Assembly (NCBI RefSeq): GCF_015082335.1
Contig: NZ_BLRL01000010.1
Location: forward strand, 107,243-171,242
DNA: 64,000 nt
DNA from: Moritella sp. F3
Lineage (GTDB): Bacteria > Pseudomonadota > Gammaproteobacteria > Enterobacterales > Moritellaceae
Direction: 5' to 3'
Under the pieces are notes generated by a model. The model did no database searches and was not told the DNA's origin. It saw nothing but the letters and a program-made list of their open reading frames with translations. This document shows, in pieces, positions 17,753 through 26,724 of this stretch. The translations under genes were made by a program, and so were the position numbers. Numbering within the stretch: the first letter of the stretch is position 1; each line of letters starts with the position of its first letter.

Positions 17753-18217
17753 ATGACTAAACCAACAGCCAAGCAAAATATAAATCAATCTAATCATGTT
17801 GCTAATGAACTGCTTGTTGATGAACCGATCGTGGTTGAAAGTTATTTAGTCTCGCAACCGTGGCGTGCACTATTACTTTTGGCGGGTTGTCTTGCTGTTA
17901 CTTTAGGTGTGCTTGGTATTTTCTTACCACTGCTACCAACGGTGCCATTTTTATTATTAGCCGCTGCTTGCTTTAGTCGTTCTTCACGCAAACTACAATT
18001 ATGGTTGTTTAACCATCATTATCTTGGTCCTTACTTAACTAACTATTTATTGCGTAAAGGCATCAGTAAAAAGCAGTTACTGAGTTCACTCTCGAGTATG
18101 TGGTTGGCGATGTTGTTAGCGATCTATTTTGCCCCTATCTGGTATGTGAAAATACTATTAGTGATCACGGCTTGTCTTGTTAGCCGTCACCTTCTATCCT
18201 TACAACGCTTACCATAA
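17753..18217 (+). CDS. DUF454 (YbaN-like) inner-membrane protein
   Basis: The 154-residue protein has the DUF454 core: a first helix around residues 40-60 leading into GVLGIFLPLLPTVPFLLLAAACFSRSS, then two more helices near the C-terminus. A polar N-terminal extension of about 35 residues precedes the core. The start may be ATG 17753 or GTG 17738; neither has a strong ribosome site. The function of the family is unknown. Confidence 0.85.
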   Translation: MTKPTAKQNINQSNHVANELLVDEPIVVESYLVSQPWRALLLLAGCLAVTLGVLGIFLPLLPTVPFLLLAAACFSRSSRKLQLWLFNHHYLGPYLTNYLLRKGISKKQLLSSLSSMWLAMLLAIYFAPIWYVKILLVITACLVSRHLLSLQRLP

Positions 18218-18402
18218 TCACCAGTTTTATTATTTTTATATGGCATTTTGGCTTAAATATCCGCATAAACTGAAGTGAAGTACTAATTATTTTATATAAA
18301 ACGCATTTTCTTTCTATTTCTGCTAACTAACTCATATTATTTTCGTATCTTTAATGTAACACTCTCGCAGCATTAAATTTCGTAAGTTAAGAGGCCCTTG
18401 GT

Positions 18403-21400
18403 ATGTTTAAAGCGTTAGATGCACTTTCTCCGTCGTTTATAGATCGTCCTATGGATGAACTTTGGCAGTTAATATCTCCTTTATATATGGTTGATGAGTC
18501 AAAATGGTTAGCAGAATTGCTACCAATGGCCCGCCCATCTGCAGAAGAGAAATCTCAGATCACCACCAATGCAACTGTGTTAATCGAACGCGTGCGCGCT
18601 GATAAACAAGCTATTCAAATGATTGATGCCTTGTTATTGGAATACAGCCTAGATACCAAAGAAGGTATCTTGTTGATGTGTCTTGCTGAAGCCTTGATGC
18701 GTATTCCTGATGCGGCAACAGCGGATGCATTAATCCGTGACAAATTAAGCGTAGCAGATTGGAAATCACATTTAAAAAATTCTGATTCGACCTTTGTGAA
18801 TGCATCGACATGGGGACTATTACTGACTGGTAAAGTCGTCAGCATGGATCGTAAAGACACTAAATCAGCGGGTAATACCATTAGCCGTTTAGTCAATAAA
18901 GTATCAGAACCGATCATTCGTCAAGCAATGAACCAAGCCATGAAGATCATGGGACATCAATTTGTATTGGGTCGTGACATTGCTGAAGCACAAAAAAATG
19001 GCCGCCCACAACGCGATAAAGGCTTTACCTACTCATTCGATATGTTAGGTGAATCAGCCTTAACGACTGATGACGCCAAGAAATATTTTAATGATTACAT
19101 TAAAGCGGTAGAAGCGGTTGGTAAAAACAAATATGCCAACGATAAAACGCCTGCGCCAACGGTATCAATTAAATTATCGGCATTGCATCCTCGTTATGAA
19201 GTCGCTAACGAAGCGCGTGTGATGACGGAAATGCACGACACTGTATTAGAGTTATTATTACGTGCACGTGATTTAGATGTCGGTATTACTATCGATGCGG
19301 AAGAAGCTGATCGTTTAGAACTATCATTAGCCTTGTTTGAAAAACTGTACCGTAACCCGAAACTGCAAGGTTGGGGTAAATTCGGTATCGTTGTACAAGC
19401 TTATTCTAAACGTGCGTTGCCAACATTGATTTGGCTTGCTGCATTAGCGAAAGAGCAGGGTGATGTGATTCCATTACGTTTAGTAAAAGGCGCTTATTGG
19501 GATACAGAACTTAAATTATCACAGCAAAATGGCTTTGATGCATACCCGGTTTATACACGTAAAGAAGCGACAGATGTTGCCTATCTTGCCTGTGCTCGTT
19601 TCTTATTAAGCGAGCAAATTCGCGGCTGTATCTATCCACAGTTTGCGAGTCATAATGCGCACACCGTATCAGCAATTGCGACAATGGCTGAACATAAAGA
19701 CTATGAGTTCCAACGTCTACACGGTATGGGTGATGCACTCTATAACCACGCATTAGAAATATATGGTGTGGATGTACGTATCTACGCACCAGTCGGTAGC
19801 CACAAAGACTTACTGCCATACTTGGTACGTCGTTTATTAGAAAATGGCGCGAACAGCTCGTTCGTACACCGTTTAGTTGATGCTGATTGCCCTATTAGTG
19901 AATTAACAGAACATCCGGTTGATACCTTAGAAAGTCGTCCTACTTTTCATAATAGTTTGATCCCATTGCCAACGAAAATTTTTGCAGGGCGTAAAAATTC
20001 ATGCAACATTAACGTTGATATTATCAGTGAGATCAAACCGTTTAATAATGAACTGACTTTACAGATGCAAAAAACATGGCAAGCAGCGCCAGTGGTTAAT
20101 GGTCAAGTGATCACCACTGAATTAGAGAATGCGAAGCCAGTTAGCGCCCCTTACGATCGCCGTATTCATGTCGGTCAAGTATTGTGGTCAACACCTGCAG
20201 AAGTAACAACTGCACTTGATACTGCCGCTGATTTCTTCCCAACATGGTCTGCTGTACCTGTTGCGCAGCGTGCTGAATATTTAAATAAAGTCGCTGATTT
20301 ATTAGAAGAAAATTTAGCAGAATTAGTGGCGTTATGCCATAAAGAAGCCGGTAAAACGATTCACGATAGCTTAGATGAAGTGCGTGAAGCGGTCGATTTC
20401 TGTCGTTACTATGCAATGCAAGCCACTGAAAATTTCTCGGTAGCTAAAAACCAAGTACGTTTTGATGGTATTGCCCAGCAAGTAACACGTCAGGGACAAG
20501 GTGTATTTGTTTGTATTAGCCCTTGGAACTTCCCATTAGCGATTTTCCTTGGTCAAGTTGCAGCAGCGTTAGTGGCGGGTAATACCGTGATCGCTAAGCC
20601 TGCAGAGCAAACTAGCTTGATTGCGGCACGTACGATGGAACTGATGTTAGAAGCTGGTCTACCAAAAGAAGCTGTGCATTTACTGCCTGGTAGCGGTGCG
20701 ACGGTTGGTTCATTATTGACTGCTGACGAACGTATTGCGGGTGTAGTGTTTACTGGTTCAACAGAAACAGCGCAAGTGATTAACCGTGCATTAGCGAAGC
20801 GTGACACTAACGTGGCGACGTTGATTGCTGAAACGGGTGGTCAAAATACCATGATCGTTGATAGTACGGCGCTGCCAGAGCAAGTTGTTCGCGATGTGAT
20901 GCGATCTGCATTTGCCTCTGCGGGTCAACGCTGTTCAGCACTACGCGTATTGTTTGTACAAGAAGATATTGCTGACCGTATTACCACGTTGATTAAAGGC
21001 GCAATGCAAGAATTGCATGTTGGTCTGCCACAGCAACATCATACCGATGTGGGTCCAGTGATTGATTTACTGGCGAAGAAAAAACTACAAGCGCACATTG
21101 ATAAAATGCGCGGCACAAGCAAAGTGGTTGGTGAAGTGACGTTGAGTGATGAATGTAATTTTGGTGACTTTATTGCGCCTATCGCATTTGAAATTGACAG
21201 TATTAACCAACTAGAAAATGAACAGTTCGGTCCTATTTTACATATCGTGCGTTATAAAGCGGCTGACTTAAGCAAGGTGATTAGCGAAATCAATGCCACT
21301 GGTTTTGGTTTAACCATGGGGATCCACAGTCGTAATGAACGCAGCTACACTGATATCGAACGCCAAGTTCGAGTGGGTAACTGCTACATCAACCGCGACC

Positions 21401-21519
21401 AAGTTGGTGCTGTTGTTGGTGTACAACCATTCGGTGGACAAGGGTTATCAGGTACGGGTCCAAAAGCAGGTGGTCCACATTACCTCTATCGTTTCACTAA
21501 GCAAGTTGTTAGCGCTTAA
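18403..21519 (+). CDS. putA: Bifunctional proline dehydrogenase / P5C dehydrogenase PutA (no DNA-binding domain)
   Basis: A 1038-residue enzyme oxidises proline to glutamate in two steps, using FAD then NAD. The proline dehydrogenase barrel covers about residues 190-490 (RLVKGAYWDTELK, FASHNAHT). The aldehyde dehydrogenase half covers about 560-1030 (SPWNFPLAIFLGQVAAALVAGN, ETGGQN, and catalytic Cys in SAGQRCSALR). The first residues lack the ribbon-helix-helix of E. coli PutA, so it is not the trifunctional autorepressor type. It also ends soon after the P5CDH domain; the C-terminal ALDH-like domain seen in long PutAs is encoded by the next gene. No proline permease gene is in the window. 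Confidence 0.95.
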   Translation: MFKALDALSPSFIDRPMDELWQLISPLYMVDESKWLAELLPMARPSAEEKSQITTNATVLIERVRADKQAIQMIDALLLEYSLDTKEGILLMCLAEALMRIPDAATADALIRDKLSVADWKSHLKNSDSTFVNASTWGLLLTGKVVSMDRKDTKSAGNTISRLVNKVSEPIIRQAMNQAMKIMGHQFVLGRDIAEAQKNGRPQRDKGFTYSFDMLGESALTTDDAKKYFNDYIKAVEAVGKNKYANDKTPAPTVSIKLSALHPRYEVANEARVMTEMHDTVLELLLRARDLDVGITIDAEEADRLELSLALFEKLYRNPKLQGWGKFGIVVQAYSKRALPTLIWLAALAKEQGDVIPLRLVKGAYWDTELKLSQQNGFDAYPVYTRKEATDVAYLACARFLLSEQIRGCIYPQFASHNAHTVSAIATMAEHKDYEFQRLHGMGDALYNHALEIYGVDVRIYAPVGSHKDLLPYLVRRLLENGANSSFVHRLVDADCPISELTEHPVDTLESRPTFHNSLIPLPTKIFAGRKNSCNINVDIISEIKPFNNELTLQMQKTWQAAPVVNGQVITTELENAKPVSAPYDRRIHVGQVLWSTPAEVTTALDTAADFFPTWSAVPVAQRAEYLNKVADLLEENLAELVALCHKEAGKTIHDSLDEVREAVDFCRYYAMQATENFSVAKNQVRFDGIAQQVTRQGQGVFVCISPWNFPLAIFLGQVAAALVAGNTVIAKPAEQTSLIAARTMELMLEAGLPKEAVHLLPGSGATVGSLLTADERIAGVVFTGSTETAQVINRALAKRDTNVATLIAETGGQNTMIVDSTALPEQVVRDVMRSAFASAGQRCSALRVLFVQEDIADRITTLIKGAMQELHVGLPQQHHTDVGPVIDLLAKKKLQAHIDKMRGTSKVVGEVTLSDECNFGDFIAPIAFEIDSINQLENEQFGPILHIVRYKAADLSKVISEINATGFGLTMGIHSRNERSYTDIERQVRVGNCYINRDQVGAVVGVQPFGGQGLSGTGPKAGGPHYLYRFTKQVVSA

Positions 21520-21550
21520 GCTGCGCCACTGTAAATTAAGGAGTTAAACC

Positions 21551-22288
21551 ATGGTTGTAAAAAATAAAGTAGTACAGACGCAGCAGCTGATTGAAACTGG
21601 CCTTTGTGCATGGGCAAGTTGGAATGATCTTGGTGTGATCGCTCGTGCAGAGTTGATTGGCAAATGGGTTGATATTATTAGCCAAGAAGCGGCACTGGGT
21701 AAACTTGCTGGTGAAATGGCTAAATACCAAAAACACCAAGCTATCACGCTTATCGGCGATGAAAAATTAATGCCAGGACCGACAGGTGAAGTGAATGAAC
21801 TTTACAGTGCTGGACGTGGTTTATTTGTTGTTGCGGCGACAGACGCAGAGCAAAGCAGCACGATTAATGCCATTGTTGGTCATATCAGTGCAGCCTTGTT
21901 AGCAGGTAATACCTTGGTATTAGCACTGCCGCAAGCACAACAAGCATTGCAGTTTGTATTACTTAATACGTTACACGCAGCAGGTGTTCCTGATCTTGTT
22001 GTGCAAGGCGCAGAAGAAAGTGAGCTGACGGCACTGATTGAATCACCAAAAGTAGCGGGTGTTGCTTTTACTGGTGATGATAAAACGGCGCAAACGATTA
22101 ACCGCACGCTATCAACGCGTGATGGTTTATTGGCGCAATTAGTTGCTGAAGTCAGCGGCAGTGCATTAGCGTATGTCACGGATACTCACTTTATCCTGCG
22201 TTTTATTACCGAGCGCACACGTACGATCAATATTACTGCTGTTGGTGGTAACGCGACCTTGTTAGAACTTGGTGGCGGCGACCATTAA
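21551..22288 (+). CDS. Detached PutA C-terminal ALDH-superfamily-like domain protein
   Basis: The 245-residue protein is alike in fold to the N-terminal part of an aldehyde dehydrogenase: MPGPTGEVNELYSAGRGLFVV, HISAALLAGNTLVLALP, GVAFTGDD, LVAEVSG. It lacks the catalytic Cys segment. It matches what is known as the C-terminal ALDHSF domain of long PutAs, where it has a structural, channel-sealing and dimerising role rather than catalysis. It begins 31 bp after putA with a good AAGGAG site, so the two are co-expressed. Its last ~45 residues (ITERTRTINITAVGGNATLLELG) also match that domain. Confidence 0.8.
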   Translation: MVVKNKVVQTQQLIETGLCAWASWNDLGVIARAELIGKWVDIISQEAALGKLAGEMAKYQKHQAITLIGDEKLMPGPTGEVNELYSAGRGLFVVAATDAEQSSTINAIVGHISAALLAGNTLVLALPQAQQALQFVLLNTLHAAGVPDLVVQGAEESELTALIESPKVAGVAFTGDDKTAQTINRTLSTRDGLLAQLVAEVSGSALAYVTDTHFILRFITERTRTINITAVGGNATLLELGGGDH

Positions 22289-22345
22289 TTACGAGTCTAA
22301 TGACAAGCGTCGTTAATCGTGTAATAAATACAGTAATACCAATAA

Positions 22346-22381
22346 CCCAGTTCAGGTACTCATTCCTGAGCCTGAACTGGG
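22346..22381. repeat. 11-bp inverted repeat between put genes and mgsA
   Basis: CCCAGTTCAGG-N14-CCTGAACTGGG is a perfect palindromic stem. No T-tract follows, so it is not a standard intrinsic terminator. It may be a dispersed palindromic element or a processed RNA hairpin ending the put transcript. Confidence 0.6.
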
Positions 22382-22465
22382 ACTCCCATCCGTGTATATC
22401 CGCTTGTTTAGTAGTATCATCAGCCTCATTATCTTCAATTGTTTTAAATTAACAGTAGGTCACTG

Positions 22466-22930
22466 ATGCAAAAAATTACCCGTTGCATGGCAGTTAACAA
22501 ACGTATCGCGCTTGTAGCCCATGATCACATGAAGTCTGATTTAATTGCTTGGTCAAAAGCACGTGCAGATATCTTGAAAAAACATCACCTGTTCGGTACT
22601 GGTACCACGGCAACGTTATTAACTAAACATGTTGAACTGCCAGTGAAAGCACTGTTCAGCGGCCCAATGGGCGGTGACCAACAGCTTGGTGCCATGATTG
22701 CAGAAGGCGAGATTGATATGATGATCTTCTTCTGGGATCCGATGAATGCGGTACCACACGATCCCGATGTAAAAGCATTATTACGTTTAGCGGCAGTATG
22801 GAATATTCCTGTAGCAACCAACCCTGCGACCGCAGATTTCATTATCGACTCAATTCATACTAGCAGTAAGTATGAGCATGAAATTCCAGATTATGAAGGT
22901 TATCTAGCTGAGCGCACAAGCGAGCTTTAA
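22466..22930 (+). CDS. mgsA: Methylglyoxal synthase
   Basis: The 154-residue enzyme converts dihydroxyacetone phosphate to methylglyoxal and phosphate, a glycolytic bypass used when phosphate is limiting. Family motifs are clear: VAHDHMK (18-24), FGTGTTA near 49, [16 protein letters not shown] near 68, and the catalytic-Asp region [20 protein letters not shown] near 94-112. Length is normal. It is a single gene followed by a hairpin terminator. Confidence 0.96.
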   Translation: MQKITRCMAVNKRIALVAHDHMKSDLIAWSKARADILKKHHLFGTGTTATLLTKHVELPVKALFSGPMGGDQQLGAMIAEGEIDMMIFFWDPMNAVPHDPDVKALLRLAAVWNIPVATNPATADFIIDSIHTSSKYEHEIPDYEGYLAERTSEL

Positions 22931-22987
22931 CGTGGCTGTTAATCATCTTTATTTTAAACGGTTATTTTAAATAATGGTGTAAAACGT

Positions 22988-23016
22988 ATAACAGCAGCCA
23001 ATGGCTGCTGTTATTT
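22988..23016. terminator. Hairpin terminator after mgsA
   Basis: TAACAGCAGCC-aat-GGCTGCTGTTA with a short T-run. It lies between the convergent mgsA and ribA genes and may serve both. Confidence 0.75.
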
Positions 23017-23044
23017 CGTCTAATCTTTATAGATACAAAAAGTC

Positions 23045-23653
23045 TTAATCTTCTTTGAAATGCTTTTCAGTCATCATATGGCCAAGCTCGTCTGCTTTGG
23101 TTTTTAAATAATGCTCGTTATGCATATTTTTACCCACTTGTAATGGCTCACGTGCCACGACATTCACGCCGTATTCTTCCATCGCCGCTAATTTTTTTGG
23201 GTTATTGGTCATTAACTTCACTTTGTTAACACCAAGATGAGCAAGCATAGGTTCGCACATTGCATAATTACGTAAATCAGCAGCAAAGCCTAACTGTTCA
23301 TTCGCTTCAACTGTATTGGCGCCTGCATCTTGTAAATTATACGCACGGATCTTGTTTAACAGACCAATACCACGGCCTTCTTGACGTAGGTAAAGAATAA
23401 AACCTGAGCCTGCTTCAGTAATATTTTTCATTGCCGTTTCAAGTTGGAAACCACAATCACAACGTAAACTAAACAGTGCGTCACCGGTTAAACATTCAGA
23501 ATGGATACGTCCTAGAATGACTTCATCGCTCGTTAACTCACCATAGGTAAGCGCAACATGCTCTTTACCTGTTTCTGAGTCTTCGAAGCCGTGCATGGTG
23601 AAAGTACCAAAAGGTGTAGGTAGTTTTGAAGATGCGATAAATTTAATAGACAC
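23045..23653 (-). CDS. ribA: GTP cyclohydrolase II
   Basis: The 202-residue enzyme starts riboflavin synthesis by opening GTP to the pyrimidine precursor. The zinc site ([16 protein letters not shown], three Cys at about 54, 65 and 67) and the catalytic [10 protein letters not shown] loop (about 89-98) are present. So is NPKKL near 150. It is a stand-alone RibA without a fused RibB domain, as in E. coli. No FMN riboswitch is visible upstream. Confidence 0.96.
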   Translation of the reverse strand: MSIKFIASSKLPTPFGTFTMHGFEDSETGKEHVALTYGELTSDEVILGRIHSECLTGDALFSLRCDCGFQLETAMKNITEAGSGFILYLRQEGRGIGLLNKIRAYNLQDAGANTVEANEQLGFAADLRNYAMCEPMLAHLGVNKVKLMTNNPKKLAAMEEYGVNVVAREPLQVGKNMHNEHYLKTKADELGHMMTEKHFKED

Positions 23654-23793
23654 GGGTTACCTCTTACTATTCATCGCTACTGAGCACAATGAACGTCTAA
23701 ATGGGATTACTTTGGGCTAGTTTACGCGTTTATGGCTGCAATCTGAATAGAGAATTGTAAAAAGACGGGATAATTATCATTCGCTGTAATGAT

Positions 23794-23829
23794 CACGGCA
23801 AAGTTCGATAGATTATGTACTTTGCCGTG
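23794..23829. repeat. 11-bp inverted repeat between ribA and SieB-like gene
   Basis: CACGGCAAAGT-N14-ACTTTGCCGTG is perfect and lies 80 bp past the SieB-family stop. No long T-run follows on the minus strand; on the plus strand a short TGTTTTA follows. A second small dyad, ATCATT-N6-AATGAT, lies beside it at 23776-23793. It could be a terminator or a protein site upstream of ribA. Confidence 0.5.
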
Positions 23830-23908
23830 TGTTTTATAGTTGAGTTTACAGTGTCGTTTTCGTGCACGTTCGTGGCCTTGCGTCAGGTTAATTCGTCACG
23901 CTTTAGCT

Positions 23909-24496
23909 TTAGTGACGAACGTAAAACTCTTTGGCAAATGCTGGTCGTGCTGATTTCAATGCTTTTGCTTGTAGCTCTGTCATTTTCCCTTCTGGGAAAC
24001 CAAGGGCTTTATGATCCAGTAATGGCCGTGCTTTAATATTGATACATAATTTAATTTTGCTGCCAGTACCAATAATTTCCTGGCTGTTTAATGCTGGAAC
24101 TAAAATGCAGTTTTCGACTAAATTCGCGACTGCAGCCATTTCTAATGGCAGAGAAATAATGTCTTTCTTTTGGAAAATAAATTCACGGATGACCGCTTGT
24201 TCTGACGTGTTCATTACCTTGACCATGGTGTTTATCTTAAACATGGTTTCGTTGTCTGATTTTTTATCGATCACTGATTGTCCAGCTTGAACGAGAAATA
24301 AGGCAATAAAATAAGCAATCGCAGAAATCACGATAATCGAAATATAACCACGGTATTGGGTAACCCATTGTTCTAAACCTGATACCGACAGTGCAGTGGT
24401 TGGCAATAGTAATACCAATGTCGCAGCAAGCAGTAACCACGTGGTGGCAATGTTTATCTGTTTGTAATTTTGAATATACTGTTTAAGTTCGTGCAT
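23909..24496 (-). CDS. SieB-family (superinfection exclusion B-like) membrane protein
   Basis: The start at 24496 (MHELKQYIQ) has AGGAGAAGG 6 bp upstream; a longer frame to 24526 lacks one. The 195-residue protein has two membrane helices (about 14-35 and 50-72) and a cytoplasmic domain. That domain carries the family-like pattern SEQAVIREFIFQKKDIISLPLE...VANLVENCILVPA followed by INIKARPLL. It matches my memory of the SieB family (PF14163), named from phage SieB, which aborts superinfecting phage. Chromosomal members are common in proteobacteria and their role is mostly unknown. No prophage genes are nearby. Confidence 0.6.
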   Translation of the reverse strand: MHELKQYIQNYKQINIATTWLLLAATLVLLLPTTALSVSGLEQWVTQYRGYISIIVISAIAYFIALFLVQAGQSVIDKKSDNETMFKINTMVKVMNTSEQAVIREFIFQKKDIISLPLEMAAVANLVENCILVPALNSQEIIGTGSKIKLCINIKARPLLDHKALGFPEGKMTELQAKALKSARPAFAKEFYVRH

Positions 24497-24692
24497 GATA
24501 AACCTTCTCCTGATGACCGGAGTCAAAAAATTGTCTGACGCGTGACATTATTACTACTATTTCACTCAATCTGTAATGTAAGCATTTTCTGTGCCACTAA
24601 ATTAATTATTTTCTATAGTCGTGATGTTGATGACTATCAGCAGGTTGCGCCGTATACTAACCACTGTTTATGCACTTTTAAATGGATGTAAC

Positions 24693-25658
24693 ATGCAGTA
24701 TTTGCCAATTTTTATGGATGTAAATAATAAAAACGTACTGGTCGTTGGTGGCGGTGAAGTCGCAAGTCGAAAAGTTGACTTACTATTGAGTGCTGGCGCC
24801 AAGGTCACGGTTTTATCACCACGCTTAAATGACACCCTGCAGCGTTATTGTGGTCATGACAGTAATAGTGACGGTGCCAAAATCATGGCTATCATCGATG
24901 GTTACAGCAGTCATTACCTTGACGACTTTACTGGTGGTTATGCGATGGTGTGGGTAACAACCGATAACACCGTGCTGAATAAGCAAGTATGGCAAGATTG
25001 CTGCGAACGTAACTTATTAGTTAACGTGGCCGATCAACAAGAGTTATGTGAATTTATCACGCCTTCTATTATCGACCGCTCTCCGTTGCAAATCGCGATC
25101 TCTAGTGGTGGCACTGCGCCAGTATTGATCCGTTATTTACGTGAAAAACTCGAAGCTTTATTACCAGAAACGCTGGGATTACTTGGCGCATTCTCTGGTG
25201 AGCAACGTGATCGTGTGAAACAACAATTTAATAGTGTGACTGAGCGCCGCCGTTTCTGGGAACGCTTCTTTAGCTCTAAAGCAGTATCACTCGCCACTGA
25301 TAAAGCGCAATTACAGCAAGAATTTGACCTGCAATTAGCAACCCCACAGGGTGATGTTGCTGGTGATATTTATTTAATTCAGCTACCAGATGAAACGGAT
25401 CTATTACGTTTACGTGCGCTGCGTTTGATGCAACAAGCAGATGTGATTTTATATGTGGACGGCGGTCATGACAGCATGGCTGAGTTTATTGAATTATGCC
25501 GTCGTGATGCCGAACGCTATCCGACATTAAGTGCTGATTTTGCTGCACAAGCGCAAATGCGCCAGCAGCAAGGTGAACGTGTGTGTTTGTTGATAAATGA
25601 TAGCACGCAGTTTGAGATGCTTCATGAGTCGCTAAACGCGGTGAGTGTTGTCGCCTAA
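24693..25658 (+). CDS. Siroheme-synthase N-domain protein (precorrin-2 dehydrogenase/ferrochelatase) with decayed SUMT tail
   Basis: The ATG at 24693 (MQYLPIFMDVNNKNVLVVGGGEVASRK) matches the usual CysG/Met8 start. Residues 1-200 form the NAD-dependent precorrin-2 dehydrogenase/ferrochelatase domain: Rossmann GGGEVASRKVDLLLSAGA, ISSGGTAPVLIRYLREKLEALLP, RRRFWERFF. The last ~100 residues still resemble the uroporphyrinogen methyltransferase half of CysG (DIYLIQ..., LLRLRALRLMQQADVILY, RRDAERY). However, the GAGPGDP SAM-binding loop has become LPDETD and the chain ends where the rest of the domain should begin. The methylation step would need a separate SUMT. Confidence 0.85.
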   Translation: MQYLPIFMDVNNKNVLVVGGGEVASRKVDLLLSAGAKVTVLSPRLNDTLQRYCGHDSNSDGAKIMAIIDGYSSHYLDDFTGGYAMVWVTTDNTVLNKQVWQDCCERNLLVNVADQQELCEFITPSIIDRSPLQIAISSGGTAPVLIRYLREKLEALLPETLGLLGAFSGEQRDRVKQQFNSVTERRRFWERFFSSKAVSLATDKAQLQQEFDLQLATPQGDVAGDIYLIQLPDETDLLRLRALRLMQQADVILYVDGGHDSMAEFIELCRRDAERYPTLSADFAAQAQMRQQQGERVCLLINDSTQFEMLHESLNAVSVVA

Positions 25659-25747
25659 TTATGATTGCTTAATAACTATTGCCTTATAACTATCGATTAA
25701 TAACTGCTGCTTAATTGTGGCCACTAATAAACATGGACAGACGTTAG

Positions 25748-26647
25748 ATGTATTCTGGATTTTTGATTGTCATCGTGCCCCTCGTATTGGGCTATTTTGT
25801 TGCGCTAACGCAGCAGAAACATATTCATTGGGTTAACTCTGCCACCAGTAAAATGGTGTACGTGATCTTATTTTTTATGGGCATTAGTTTGTCGCATTTG
25901 GATAACTTTGCGCAAAATATTCAGAACATAGGTTTATACAGTTTTACTGTGTTGGCTTGTGTATCTGGTGCTAATTTATTGGCTTTGTGGGGACTAGACA
26001 AACGCTTATCGAAAACAGTGGAAGGTGATGGTGAGACACTAAGTAAATGGCACCTTATTTTAGAATCGGTACAGCTAATTTTTGTCATTGCAGCAGGTTT
26101 TATTGCCGGTTTGTTTGTGTCTGCAGAACTGATTGATATTGATGCCATCACCGAAGGTGCTTTGGTATTGTTATTGCTGTTAATTGGTTGTCAGTTGCGT
26201 AATAGTGGCATGAAATTAAGAGAAATATTACTCAATAGCTGGGGCATTAAGATCGCGTTAGTGATGATGACGAGTTCTTGGGTTGGCGGTTTATTAGCGG
26301 CATTTTTATTGGATATACCATTAAGTAATGGTTTGGCGTTAGCATCTGGTTTTGGTTGGTATTCATTATCTGGTATTTTGATCACCGATGGTTTATCGCC
26401 GGTATTTGGTGGCGCGGCATTTATTATCGATTTGGGTCGTGAGCTGGTGGCTATTTTAATTATTCCATCTCTGATCCGCTTACACCCATCAACTGCGATT
26501 GGTTATGCTGGAGCGACGGCAATGGACTTTACGCTGCCGATGATCCAAAAGTCTGGTGGTAATGGTTATGTACCTTTGGCTATTGTCAGTGGCTTTATAT
26601 TAAGCCTAGCGTCACCCTTATTTATTAGTTTGTTCTTAGCGCTTTAA
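25748..26647 (+). CDS. lysO: Lysine exporter LysO family protein
   Basis: A 299-residue inner-membrane protein with about eight helices in two related halves matches LysO/YbjE (DUF340). Recognisable segments include ILFFMGISLSHLDN, the GFGWYSLSGILITD signature near residue 216 and FIIDLGRELVAI. LysO exports lysine and confers resistance to the analogue thialysine in E. coli. It is a single gene with its own terminator. Confidence 0.9.
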   Translation: MYSGFLIVIVPLVLGYFVALTQQKHIHWVNSATSKMVYVILFFMGISLSHLDNFAQNIQNIGLYSFTVLACVSGANLLALWGLDKRLSKTVEGDGETLSKWHLILESVQLIFVIAAGFIAGLFVSAELIDIDAITEGALVLLLLLIGCQLRNSGMKLREILLNSWGIKIALVMMTSSWVGGLLAAFLLDIPLSNGLALASGFGWYSLSGILITDGLSPVFGGAAFIIDLGRELVAILIIPSLIRLHPSTAIGYAGATAMDFTLPMIQKSGGNGYVPLAIVSGFILSLASPLFISLFLAL

Positions 26648-26652
26648 TAACA

Positions 26653-26689
26653 AAAAGGGGGATGCTGTATGACTGCATCCCCCTTTTCT
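26653..26689. terminator. Bidirectional terminator
   Basis: AAAAGGGGGATGC-N9-GCATCCCCCTTTT lies between the convergent lysO and prkB genes, with A- and T-runs on either side. Confidence 0.92.
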
Positions 26690-26724
26690 TCCTATTTGTT
26701 ACTTTTTATATTCTACTTTCTAGA

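Noticed and set aside
23770..23788. Fur box upstream of ribA
   Set aside because: The best alignment gives only about 10-11 of 19 consensus positions, mostly from A/T-rich background.
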